The translations under genes and the position numbers were made by a program. Below, one piece after another: positions 24,601 through 36,000 of a DNA stretch of 64,000 nucleotides (the stretch's first letter is position 1; every line of letters begins with the position of its first letter). This stretch comes from Acanthaster planci (Eukaryota > Echinodermata > Asteroidea > Valvatida > Acanthasteridae). A model generated the notes under the pieces. The model ran no database searches and was not told where the DNA came from. It was given only the letters and a program-made list of their open reading frames with translations. The stretch spans positions 83,793 through 147,792 of the forward strand of contig NW_019091510.1 of NCBI RefSeq assembly GCF_001949145.1, in the 5' to 3' direction.

Positions 24601-24737
24601 GGGAATATGGACGGAAGAGACAATCCTCGACCTCGTCTACTGCCTTTTGAAAGTGTCTCATTTGGAGAATGACAAGTGGGCTCTGCGCGATTAGATAGGT
24701 TTACCGCAGAGCGTTTCTGGACGACGACTCGCTTCGC

Positions 24738-24745
24738 TGACGTCA
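24738..24745. promoter_or_regulatory. Palindromic cAMP response element (TGACGTCA)
   Basis: This is a perfect CRE, with TTTAAAAG about 15 bases downstream. It lies 640 bases upstream of the first coding exon of the candidate peptide gene. Any link to that gene is inference. Confidence 0.25.
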
Positions 24746-25388
24746 GCCCGGTAAAGTCTTTAAAAGTCCCGAGCAAGGTCTCGGGCCAGCCAAATCCGCT
24801 GTTTCAACCCAGCCACACATCTGCCAAAAGGGCATCGTTGCGGTGTCGATTCGCTACTCCAAATAAGAAAAGTCGTCTCCGTTGGTCAAGAAAAGTAGCA
24901 GTATAAAACGAGTAAGTGAGGTTTACCTGAAGCATCTTCAAGCGAAACTTTTACGTCACCTGGACCAAAAATCTTTGTCATTTGGAACATTTGGAAAAAC
25001 CATATTAGCATTTTTGTGATAATTTTTAGACAATTAGTGGATGTTTAGTCTGGTTTGGACAATTATTTTTGTTAGACATCGAGATATGGCCTTTTGAAAA
25101 GGCACGCGGTTCCTCTATCTGGGGCTGCGACACAGCCTTTCTCCCACTCATAACCACCCTTCGCTTTGCTGTATTTTGTTGCTTTTTCTGCACATCACCC
25201 AGTGGTGTATCGCGGGAAGGCAGGGAGCGAGTCCCTTCCCACACGGTTGCCAACTTTTGTTAAACTGTTGTTGCTTGTTATTGCTGCGAACAAATACATA
25301 ATTTCCCGCAATGACATAAGGGACACTGAAGGAGACAGAAAATGTCTCAAGTCAAGTCAAATTGAGAACCTTTTTTTGTCCTAGCAGG

Positions 25389-27396
25389 ATGTGTCTATCC
25401 TGGGGTGTCCTACTGGCTGCTTGTTTGGCCCTCCTGACCGCGGAGACCCAGCGACCGGTGCACGCTCAGGGCGTGGAGGTCAACGGCAAGATCTGTACTC
25501 GGACGGTGCTGCCAGCGTACTTGAGGGCGCCTTGCGACGAGTACCATCGCACTCAGCAGGGAATGCCCGAGCTTGAATCTGCACCAAGTAAGGAGTCCCA
25601 CGCATTGAACTTGCCAATAGTTGCTAAGGTAGCCTCGAGGGACATCTGCTTGCAGATGCGGATTACTCGCAGATAAGACTTGGGCATGTAGCCATATACT
25701 TCAACTGTCACAGCACAGTTAAATGTGCAAAAACACGCAAAAATCTCAGAAAATAATCGGTCCACAATTATTTTGAAGAACGCACATCTACATGCAATGC
25801 CATTCTTTCCTGGTCCTTACAGAGAAAGTAATAGTGACTACAAGAATTTTTGAAACTGTCTAAAATTAATGACAATAGTTATCCTATTTAAATTTAAACT
25901 CACCACCACTTTTTGTGGTAGATAACAACGTTGTGGAGGATGTCCTGGACACGTCTTCAATGCACAAAATTTTGTAACAATGCGGCCGTTTCACAATAGT
26001 GCGCCACCAAGAGTTTACAACGCGTTTGCCAATCACAATGCCCGAAATCTGTCGACTAAATGCGCGTTTGGAAAGGGTCAACAGATTTCGTGCATTGAGA
26101 TTGGCCAACACGTTGCAAACTCTTGGTGGTGCACTATTGTGAATCGCCCATATTGACGCACAGTTTCCTACCTGAGGCAATTGCTCCCTGTATTGAATCG
26201 GTGCTCTAGGAACTAAATTATCTTAAATCAAGTCGCACTTCACGTACTTGCAATACTGCACAATTTTAACTACAGCAAAGGATGGAGCAGAACCAAAACT
26301 AGAGAGAGGGGGACCTAAATGTTTCTTGTTGAGGGGTAAAAAGCTTAGGAATTTCCTAATGTAACTTTTTATGGTCTTCCTAAGGGAGTGAGACTAGATT
26401 TAGGGGGGAGGGTTCCCTGTAACAAGAAGGATAGAACGGAAAAGGTCCCCGAGTCGCCTTTCCGTAATTGTATTGAAAAGTCCTCTTTTTGGAAGAACCC
26501 ATGGCCCCTGTTCCCCATTTGCTAATTTATACAACTAACAAAAGCACATAGAAAGGATAAAGAATTGCAAATGCCAATAGTGAAGAGCTTTTGGCAGATA
26601 ATTTTTTCCTTATTTTGTTGGAAAGAATAAACAAGCCGACATGTGCCCACTTGAGCGTTAATGGGGTGGTGAATGCGACGTGTGGATGAATACGATGACC
26701 ATGGTATTGGTCACAGTAGCCGCGCCAGTTTCGGAGCAACCCTTCAGTGACACAGGCGCTCATTACAAAACTCGACGCCATGCTTTCCGCAATGTAAGGG
26801 TGTCGTCGGAAATGTCCAGTGAAATATCGCGGGATTCGTCCATACAGTGGCGTTGCTCTCTGGTCTCGTTTTTACTGCCTCGTTATGGAAGTCGTGCCCC
26901 GGGCCCCAAATTCTGAGCTATTTTCCTGGTGGAGAACTATGACCCATACGTTCCGCACCCCACCCCGTTGTAAATATTAACATGCGTATTTACGGCACAG
27001 AGATAACTCTTGTTTATTTATCTCCACCTGAACTTACGTAGGGCCGGTTCGTGCTCGGCACGAAAACGAACAGAAACGCGCGCTTTTTGATACGATGTCG
27101 CCAGGCTTTTGAAGCAAATTCGTTCAAATCGAAAGTCTGCTCCACTATTGCAGAATTCGCAGGAAAATGTTTGCAGTGAATCGTGTGTTCATTTTCGTGC
27201 CGTGAACGAACTGCCGTCGGGGGCATTTACGCCCCTCCCCCTAAATCTCATATCCCTGTCGTATAGTTGACATTAATCTGGCACAATACTGTCAAGGAGT
27301 CCACATTCCACGGAGGCAAAATGTCCTATTTCACCGGCCTTTACTGTGTTTTTTGCAGGGCGACCACCCAGTGATCCACTCCGCATCCGCGGCTGA
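25389..27396 (+). CDS. Candidate small secreted peptide precursor, two coding exons
   Basis: Exon A (25389-25587) follows a strong acceptor (TTTTTTTGTCCTAGCAG) one base before the ATG, implying an untranslated upstream exon, and ends at the donor GTAAGG. Exon B (27359-27396) follows the acceptor TGTTTTTTGCAG and ends in TGA. Joined in phase 1 they give 78 residues. Residues 1-18 (MCLSWGVLLAACLALLTA) look like a signal peptide. Two cysteines (C36, C49) frame a 12-residue loop, ICTRTVLPAYLRAPC. The tail is SAP-RR-PPSDPLRIRG, a dibasic site followed by a peptide ending in Gly, the usual donor for C-terminal amidation. AATAAA is at 27757-27762. I recognise no known hormone; an insulin B-chain resemblance fails on cysteine spacing. 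Other downstream exons could exist, which would change the C terminus. Confidence 0.42.
25978..26155. mobile_element. 178 bp foldback MITE (75 bp arms, 28 bp loop)
   Basis: Bases 25978-26052 pair with 26081-26155, equal arms with no indels and about ten mismatches by eye. The arms carry TTCACAATAGTGCGCCACC and its inverse GGTGGTGCACTATTGTGAA. There is no coding capacity. If transcribed it would form a long double-stranded hairpin. It sits in the intron of the candidate peptide gene. Confidence 0.85.
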
Positions 27397-27399
27397 AAC

Positions 27400-30043
27400 A
27401 AGCCATCACGCCCGGGACAGACCACAGCTGAATATGACAGTCAACGATACCTGTCGGAGTCTGCACTCTGTCCTTGGGTTACGCGATATTCTGCACGTCA
27501 AGCTTAACAGTAAACAAGCTTTTAAAATGTAACAAACAACAGACAAACAAACTTCCGAAGTCGTAGTAAGGTATAATTATTTTATAAAGCAAGTTTTATA
27601 AAGCAATCAAATTTGTACTTCAAACTGGAACAACATTTTGAAAGTTCCCGTCTGAATTTTCGGTAAAAAGGTTTTGCAAGATATCTAACTGTTGAGGTCT
27701 TTATATTAAACTTTTGCAGGATTCAAAGCACTCTCGGAGGCAACTAATATCTTATGAATAAAAAACAGCCTTGGCAGCCGGTAATTGTTTTAAAAACTTT
27801 ACCCTCTAAATCCTACAGATTAAAAACTAGGGACTGGACGATTTAAGGTGGAAATTACTCTGAATTTAGATTTAAAAAGTTGAGCAAAGAACACCTTCCA
27901 TTAGAAACTGAAGTGAAATATCAAGGTGTTTGTTTTATTAACCCGAAATCGTCTTGTCCCTAGTTTCAATCAGAGGGAGCGAATTTCGTTACTCATCAGA
28001 ATCTAGAGAGTAAAGGTCAGTGTGTATAAATATATGTACAGGAATGTTGAAGCAAATATGATTAGAATCGAATGGATTTAAAAAATCTTTGTTTTGGAAG
28101 CAGAATATATTTCTGCACTAGACATCTTTTGTTATATTATCCTTTTTTTAACTAAGATTCATCGTTCTCTCGTCGGCTTCGGGCCACCAAAATGGCACAC
28201 ATTAAACTTTCTCCTCGTAATTGGTTTCTGAGCAATGGCCTTTAAGAGTGAAACCTAGAAATACTTGTCGGAAAGTTAAGAAGTAAACTGTTGACTGGGG
28301 AAAACGAGCTTATAATTGGGAATGACATTGCTACATAAGAAGCAGAATCATTGCTTCTAACGACTTTTATAGTAGAGGGTTTACCCTCAAGAAGAAGTTG
28401 TGGAAGCCATTTTGTTTAACTTTTCATTCAAATGACGTAACACAGCGCCCAAGGAGGGGTCTTGGGGGCCAACGGGGGCCATGCCCCCCCCCCCAAAAAA
28501 AAAACCTATGAATTTTTCCTTATCAAAGTGAAGATGTCAAGTGTCTTAATTGGAGGTTGTTTTGAAAAGAAAGGGCCATTTTGTTCAGGGAATCGTTTCT
28601 GAGCAGCTGCTGAATCGTGACTGGTGCGATCAGTTAATGCGAAAGCGCATCAGTGACGCTGCATATTTGTCCCACCCCCAAACAAAGAGTATGGACCCAC
28701 CCATGACAGCGTCCTTTGCCGTGACGTCTTACCAGTTGTCGTCGGTCATTATGACCGAATGGAAACCATAGGCAGCGTCCATGCATGCTACCGGGGATGT
28801 GGCTGAGCGCATAGTCGTCAATGAGAGGCCCCATGGTCTCGTATAGCATGGACCTCTTGCAAACCTGGACTCTGCCGTCCATGCACGAAGTTCATCCATT
28901 CGGACCAGGATGAAATTTGACTGCCGAACAAATAATTCCCACACACTTTTGCTACTGCACTTGCTGTGTTTAAAAGCGGCTCGTTATCTTGCAATTCACC
29001 CCTTGTCTCTTTTTGGCGTCTCTAATGAGTCGCTAGTTATAACAACACACCAGTGCATAACTGATTTAGCCCCCTTGACCAGCCCCCTTGGCGACCAGCT
29101 GCACCTCCGATGAAAACCATATTCATGTACCCACCCCCCATGCCCGATGCTGGTGACGGGGCTGACGGGACATTGTGCTTAATAATCAAGGCCGTTTATT
29201 TGCTAAGCAAGACCAATTCCAATGTGAAGTGTGTATAATGATAGATACTGAGATAATTGAAGTGTTTAATGCCAATCCCTGCTCCGATCTTACTGTGACA
29301 AAATAATGGCATGATTTGGAGGCCGTGTTTAACTTCTAGGGCCGTGTTTTACTTCTAGTAAGTCAACACTGTCCCTAGTCCAAATGTGAGGATGCACTTA
29401 CGTGCACCTCAGTTGTAATTGATACCTAATTGGCCTTGGAGAAGTCGTTATTTCTCCACAAATAATGAAATTTTCAACAAACCCTTGGCTGCTCGTACAG
29501 AAAATGCATTTGAACCTGGAAATTTACGATCAAGGCAACACAGAATTATTCGACGATTAGCATGCACAATTGCGACCGAAGAGGAAGGATTGCTGCAACA
29601 CAATGTTAACATTGTTCTTAAACAACTGCAAAGCTTCAAAGCAAAAAAAGAAAGTTTGAGAACACAGTCTGATGGCCTGCTTTGTAATTTGTTAGTCTTT
29701 TTTCTGAATTGCGCAGTGAAAAATCAATCATGAAATAGATTAACCCGCTACCCTTTTTGACCTAACCACTGTTACGAGGCCATTATGCATAAATATCTAA
29801 TCTGATTAGTGAGATAATTCCAGCTGGGTAGTGTACATGCGTCCACATCTTATCTCATTTTTAACCATAGGCGTACACTGAACATGTCACCTTTGTACCC
29901 AAATTTTGTGCTTTAATTACTGTTCATACAAATGGACGGATGGTAAAAGAAAGCCATATTGAATTAAACATCCAACATTGTGGAATCGATTTGAGGTTCG
30001 AATCTGATTTAAACTGAGCGTATTAACTATCTGGACGACAATA
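27400..30043. other. Stretch upstream of the transporter array, no gene recognised
   Basis: Beyond the possible 3' UTR and poly(A) signal of the peptide candidate, this holds a C-rich then A-rich run at about 28484-28505 and an inverted nuclear-receptor-like motif at 28744-28756. Several 60-100 codon open frames have no recognisable motifs. The promoter of transporter copy 1 should lie near its right end, but no clear TATA box or initiator is visible. Confidence 0.45.
28744..28756. promoter_or_regulatory. IR3 nuclear-receptor-like site (GGTCAttaTGACC)
   Basis: Two inverted GGTCA half sites spaced by three bases match the core of an estrogen-response-type element. One such match in this much sequence can occur by chance, and it lies 1.3 kb upstream of transporter copy 1. 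Confidence 0.2.
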
Positions 30044-33000
30044 ATGGATGAAACGAACGGAGTAAGACGAGTCAGCCGGGCTAGCGCGTCGTCCCAGCGT
30101 CAGACACAAGCGGATAATATCTCCGTTCACGGGAGCGCGGGGAGTGCTGATCGTGTGGGGCTCAAACGCCAGATCGGCCTGGCGGGATGCATCGCCTTCG
30201 TGGTCGGCACGGTCATCGGCTCCGGGATCTTCATCTCCCCGAAGGGCGTCCTGCAGAACACCGGCAGCGTAGGCCTGTCCCTCATGGTCTGGGTAGCCTG
30301 CGGTATACTGTCGGCTATCGGAGCCCTATGCTATGCCGAGCTCGGAACCATGATCTCTAAATCCGGGGGAGACTTTACCTACATCTTGGACAGCTTCGGG
30401 CCAGTGCCGGCTTTTCTGCGTATCTGGACGCTCATCGTGGCAGTGCGCACTGCCTCCTTCGCTGTCCTAGTCATAACCGCCTCGACATACCTGATAGGAC
30501 CGTTCTTTGGAGAGTGCGGCGTCCCTGTGGTTGTCATTCAGTTACTAGGGGCTGCAATCATAGGTAAGAACAACTCTGAAGAGAACCAGCAAGCCAGTTT
30601 TATCACATATATTTAGAATACCACCAAGTTCTCGAAACTCACTTGCCTTTGAAGTTCATTGCAAGTTTGTAATCCGAGGAACGGACATCAATCATTGCTA
30701 AAGATTGGAAAACTCATCCGTGAGCAATAGTCATTATAAGGGAACTGACAAAATGCTTAAAATGGGATATTTTGCGGATGAATTAAAAAACGAATATATT
30801 TGATTCAGCACAAAATATGCACTAATTTAATGCAAATTTCGATTTTGTTGTAATTCCTACATAATTATGTCTAAAAGAACAAATTCACCGCGGCAGCCTT
30901 AATGAATACATGTATAGGGATGCTGAAGATGAACAGTGTATGCATTGTAAATAGTAACAACTACTTAATTTTCATATAAATTGAAATGTTACACGTATGT
31001 ACATTCATGCTATGCTGTTTCTTACCTTCCACTAGGTCTCCCTGAAGATTAATGACGTTTTTACTTTAAAAGTTCAAGTGTTGTCAAACATTTTCTGCCG
31101 ACATCCATGTGTGCTTGACGTGAAACGTCGTATTGATTTAAAACAGTATTAAATGGCACTCTATTTTGTGTTCGGCAACCATTTCAGAAGGTGAATCGTA
31201 GACTATACACTGTAGTAAAAAAAAAAATGGTTGCTCTGAGTAAATTTATTGTGAGTTTACAGTGAGTAAGTTTATTGGGTAAACTATATTGTTGATAAAG
31301 GAGGTGAAAACAAATATGCACTTCGATAAAGAAGGAACGCCCTATTCACTGTCATAATTAGCGTCTGTCCGTCACAGCCTATAAAGATAGTGTATCTTTA
31401 CTACGTCACAGCTGCCGTGTTCTGCCTGAACAGCATTAGTGTGCCTTGGAGTAATCGGGTCAACATCATCTTTAGTATCGCCAAGGTCCTCGGGCTCATC
31501 ATCATCATTATAGCCGGGATAGTTCTCATGATTCAAGGTATATTAACAATAACTACACATGTACTTGAAATAAAGTGTACGCCCTTCTATTCATTATGGC
31601 TCAGAGTTAAATGGATGTTTTCGTAATAGTCCTATGTACCGGTACTGATGACGTTCACGGTGTTTACCGCAGTGCATACTGGGATAGACTGGGGGTCTTG
31701 GGTGTGGTGTACGCGGCCGTTGTATGCCATAGAGTAGGGGAAATGGCAGACGAACGACTTACGTAATCACAAGAAAGTGAAAGGTACAATATTTTACAAT
31801 GCACCATCAATGTTGCAGTCAAGACCTGGCAGTTCGACACCAGGACCAAGACCAACAGACCAAGACCGAGACCAAGACCAAGACAAGGCCAGAAAAAGTA
31901 ACCCGAGACCAAGACCGAAACTAAGACCTGCAGTCCGAGACCAAGACCACATATATTTTGTAAATAATTCGATAGAAATCATCTCTGTAAATTGACATAA
32001 AACTGTGAAGATGGGCTATAAACCACAGAACGACATATTTAGTTTGACAGAATTGTCCTGGAATTTAGCATCGTTTTTTTGTTGTTACTTTGCAGTTTGA
32101 ATTCTTCAATGATGTGTTTACTTTTTGACCTGCTCTGAATGTCGCGACCTGCATATTGCATGCAATCAATGCAACCTAAAGACACAATAAAATTAGAATA
32201 AAATTTCCTTTCCAACTGTTTTATTTCGCATTCATAAACAATTGGGAGTTTAACTTTTTGCCTGGTATGGCAGGCAGCACATGCATGTAATCCATCTGTG
32301 TTAAATATTATGACAAGGTTCACAAGGAAACACGCCTAGGATTTTAATACATGTATACATGTACTTTGGGCTAGCAGATGAGTTTGAAAAACAAAAATAT
32401 CTTGAAGTAAGAAAACAACTTACATGCAACAAGTATAAAAAAAATAATGGGGTCTAAATAAAAATTTCGAACGAAAAATCATGGCACTTCATAATTTTAT
32501 GCATTTCAGCTCAATTCATTTTAAAATGATAAAATTAAATCAATATATTTTCATTTCAAACTAGGAACTGTAATGCAAACATAGCATTACATTCCATTAA
32601 AAATCAAACACGAAAGAGTTTTTGATTGTTTGAAAATTTAAGCCTTAAATTTAGATTCTTTAGAAATTTTAACAAACATTAGGACTGAAAGATCATTCCT
32701 AGAAGTAGCCTGGTACACGTACATATACGTACTTCACGGGGTGATGGCAGCGCACGTGTTCGATGAAGGAAGACGTTGTTCCTGCCTTAGTGCTGATGCT
32801 GGGTTTTTCGCGAAAAAAAACACACAGCGACATCTCCTATGCTTCCCGTTTTGACACCAACGTATTCCTCGTGGTAGTTGAATGCATAATGTATGATTGC
32901 CGAATTGCCAAACATGGCAGCCGGAAAAGACTTTCTGGTAAGCATGACATCAACGACTTACGCACCAGCAAGGCACTCGTGCTAAAAACGCTATCACGGA

Positions 33001-36000
33001 ATGGTGTCTTGTTGGTCAAGTTTGAGATCAACAAACAGTGCATAAATAAGCGTCTAGTTACCAGACCATGCAATGCGACTACGGGTTCACAGGTACCTTG
33101 ACGGCAACAAATCACATATCTTTTTGCGGCCAGTAACCAGTGACAACTATTTTGGGGGCTGTCATGCGCTATCTTCTTCCTGGTGCAAACTTCAACTTTG
33201 CGTGTGCAAGTTTAAAGGCGAATGCGAAAGGTTTATACTTTGGCCACGCAAGTTTTGACTTTGGGAGCACACGTAATTCGCGCAAAGGGTGAAGTTTGCG
33301 CATGACACGCTACTGCCAGCTGTAGCCACAAAGAACTCTCGTACGTACAGTCCTTAACGGCTGTGCTTTCGTCTTGCGTGGTCTCGATTCAAGTTTTTCG
33401 TAGGCCTACGAACAATCAAAATTCATCACCAATCAGGAACAAAAGGGTGCAAAGTTTATTTTAAATTCAGTCTTGTACTGGTCTTGGCCGAAAATTCCGA
33501 GAACAGGAGGTACAAGATCAAGACCAAGACCGAGACCAATGATTTGAGACCAAGACCGGCACGTTCGAGACCAAGAACACCTTNNNNNNNNNNNNNNNNN
33601 NNNNNNNNNNNNNNNNNNNNNNNNNNNNNNNNNNNNNNNNNNNNNNNNNNNNNNNNNNNNNNNNNNNNNNNNNNNNNNNNNNNNNNNNNNNNNNNNNNNN
33701 NNNNNNNNNNNNNNNNNNNNNNNNNNNNNNNNNNNNNNNNNNNNNNNNNNNNNNNNNNNNNNNNNNNNNNNNNNNNNNNNNNNNNNNNNNNNNNNNNNNN
33801 NNNNNNNNNNNNNNNNNNNNNNNNNNNNNNNNNNNNNNNNNNNNNNNNNNNNNNNNNNNNNNNNNNNNNNNNNNNNNNNNNNNNNNNNNNNNNNNNNNNN
33901 NNNNNNNNNNNNNNNNNNNNNNNNNNNNNNNNNNNNNNNNNNNNNNNNNNNNNNNNNNNNNNNNNNNNNNNNNNNNNNNNNNNNNNNNNNNNNNNNNNNN
34001 NNNNNNNNNNNNNNNNNNNNNNNNNNNNNNNNNNNNNNNNNNNNNNNNNNNNNNNNNNNNNNNNNNNNNNNNNNNNNNNNNNNNNNNNNNNNNNNNNNNN
34101 NNNNNNNNNNNNNNNNNNNNNNNNNNNNNNNNNNNNNNNNNNNNNNNNNNNNNNNNNNNNNNNNNNNNNNNNNNNNNNNNNNNNNNNNNNNNNNNNNNNN
34201 NNNNNNNNNNNNNNNNNNNNNNNNNNNNNNNNNNNNNNNNNNNNNNNNNNNNNNNNNNNNNNNNNNNNNNNNNNNNNNNNNNNNNNNNNNNNNNNNNNNN
34301 NNNNNNNNNNNNNNNNNNNNNNNNNNNNNNNNNNNNNNNNNNNNNNNNNNNNNNNNNNNNNNNNNNNNNNNNNNNNNNNNNNNNNNNNNNNNNNNNNNNN
34401 NNNNNNNNNNNNNNNNNNNNNNNNNNNNNNNNNNNNTGGTCTCGAGGCCAAGACCAGTCTCAGCGACTACAACACTGGCACCGATGACTCTTATTCGTCT
34501 GCTTTCATCTTGGCAGTATTCTCAAGCCGATACTGACTCGATCCGGTTCCGTTTGGTCGACTTGATTTGGTTTGGTTCTGGTGCAGCAGAACTGGGTTGG
34601 ATGGATTTGATAAGGCATTGTGGTTTCATTTCAATATATTAGATTTCCAATATTTGTTTGAGCATTTTTTGACGATTAACATCCATACCTTAATATCCCT
34701 TAAAGGTAACGTCAAAAACTTACAAGATGGTTTCACCCCGGCAATAGAAGTGCCACCGGAGAAGATACCACTGGCGTTCTACTCAGGTCTTTTCGCTTAC
34801 TCCGGATGGTAAAAGAACTCTGACAGTCCTCCTCCAGACTTTTACATCTATACTTGAACCAATTATCGTTGGAGAGCAATTTTAGCAGACTAAAACACTA
34901 AAACATAGCCCAGACATTCTGGCGCTGTGTGCTATTTAACTTCCCCCTTTTGGCTATGCTCATTAGACAGCGAGTACACGTATTACGAAAATGAACCCCT
35001 GTTTCTGCCTAAATTTTTATATTTTGCTTTCAAATAAAATAATTTAGGTTTTTTAAATATTACTTTCATGATTATGTTTATCATCTTTAAATTTTACAGA
35101 GAGAAAACATATTCCCTCCAACCTAATCCGATATCTAAAATATTTGGCAAGAACTTTTGGAACAAAACCAGTTGTTCCGAAAGATAGGCCCTATTGCGCA
35201 CGTATTATTCAGTTCCGATAGGTTTCCTAAATTGGTCTGAAATGCGGAGATAATATTATCCCTCACTGAATCTGGGGCCTAACGTTGTTGGAAAATGTGT
35301 GGATGCATATCGAAAGAATACCCATTACTAATCTGGGAACCTCACTCTTTTCGATAATATCGATCACTGAATTGGGGATCGGGGCAACGAGGCCATGCCT
35401 GCCCTTAAACAGTAACAAGTGCTTTTTTCACTTCCAAAGAACAAGAGCAAAGCCATTGTGGATGCTATTTCATTTTTCGTCCTTTGAAAAGTAAAAGAAA
35501 AGTACCAGAATTTAGCCTGAGGCCTAAGTGTAAAAGTTATGTAAAGAAATCTCCATCTTTTAGCATCAAAATTTGGTTCTTGAGCCTATGTTCTTTGCAA
35601 GAGAAAGCGAAGTTTAATCTGACTCTGCAGGGACAGTCAACCCCTAAACAGCACAGTGGCAATAACTTAAATGGAATTGGAAGAGATGCATACTGAAGTA
35701 AATGTTTCTCACAACGTTTCTCTTTTTTCTTACAACGTTTCTCTTTTTTTCTCACAACGTTTCTCTTTTTCTCTCACAACGTTTCTCTTTTTTCTCACAA
35801 CGTTTCTCTTTTTTCTCTCACAACGTTTCTCTTTTTTCTCACGACGTTTCTCTTTTTTTTACCACATTTCTCTTTTTTCTCTCACCACGTTCCTCTTTTC
35901 TTTCAAAACGTTTGTTTCTCACAAACTTTCCCTTTTTTTCATTACGTTTTGATTCAATGGAAATTGCAACCCCTACAGGTCTCCCTCTACCACCCCAAAA

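Larger units (their letters stand above)
16544..25387. other. Long intergenic stretch with repeats but no gene recognised
   Basis: This is the stretch upstream of KDSR and upstream of the candidate peptide gene. It contains a foldback at 17788-17924, a SINE/LINE-type tail at 18601-18660, a TTA-type microsatellite near 18950-18975 and a CRE site at 24738-24745. Open frames of 60-130 codons occur on both strands, but none shows family motifs together with splice sites. Confidence 0.5.

Noticed and set aside
24375-24776. 133-codon frame on -
   Set aside because: No recognisable domain, no splice context, and composition like its surroundings.
25389-25587. Insulin/relaxin B-chain reading of the peptide exon
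   Set aside because: The cysteines are 12 residues apart where B chains have 11, the following Gly is absent, and no A-chain exon with CCxxxC was found downstream.
28550-28944. Overlapping 70-80 codon frames on both strands
   Set aside because: No family resemblance. Both strands are open at the same place, as expected from base composition and not from coding.
29985-30008. tRNA-like T-arm GGTTCGAATC
   Set aside because: No A box, acceptor stem or cloverleaf is found upstream. It is a chance match just before transporter copy 1.
33456-34536. Open frames of 330-350 codons across the gap on both strands
   Set aside because: They consist of undetermined codons over the N run, with GACCAA repeat at the edges.
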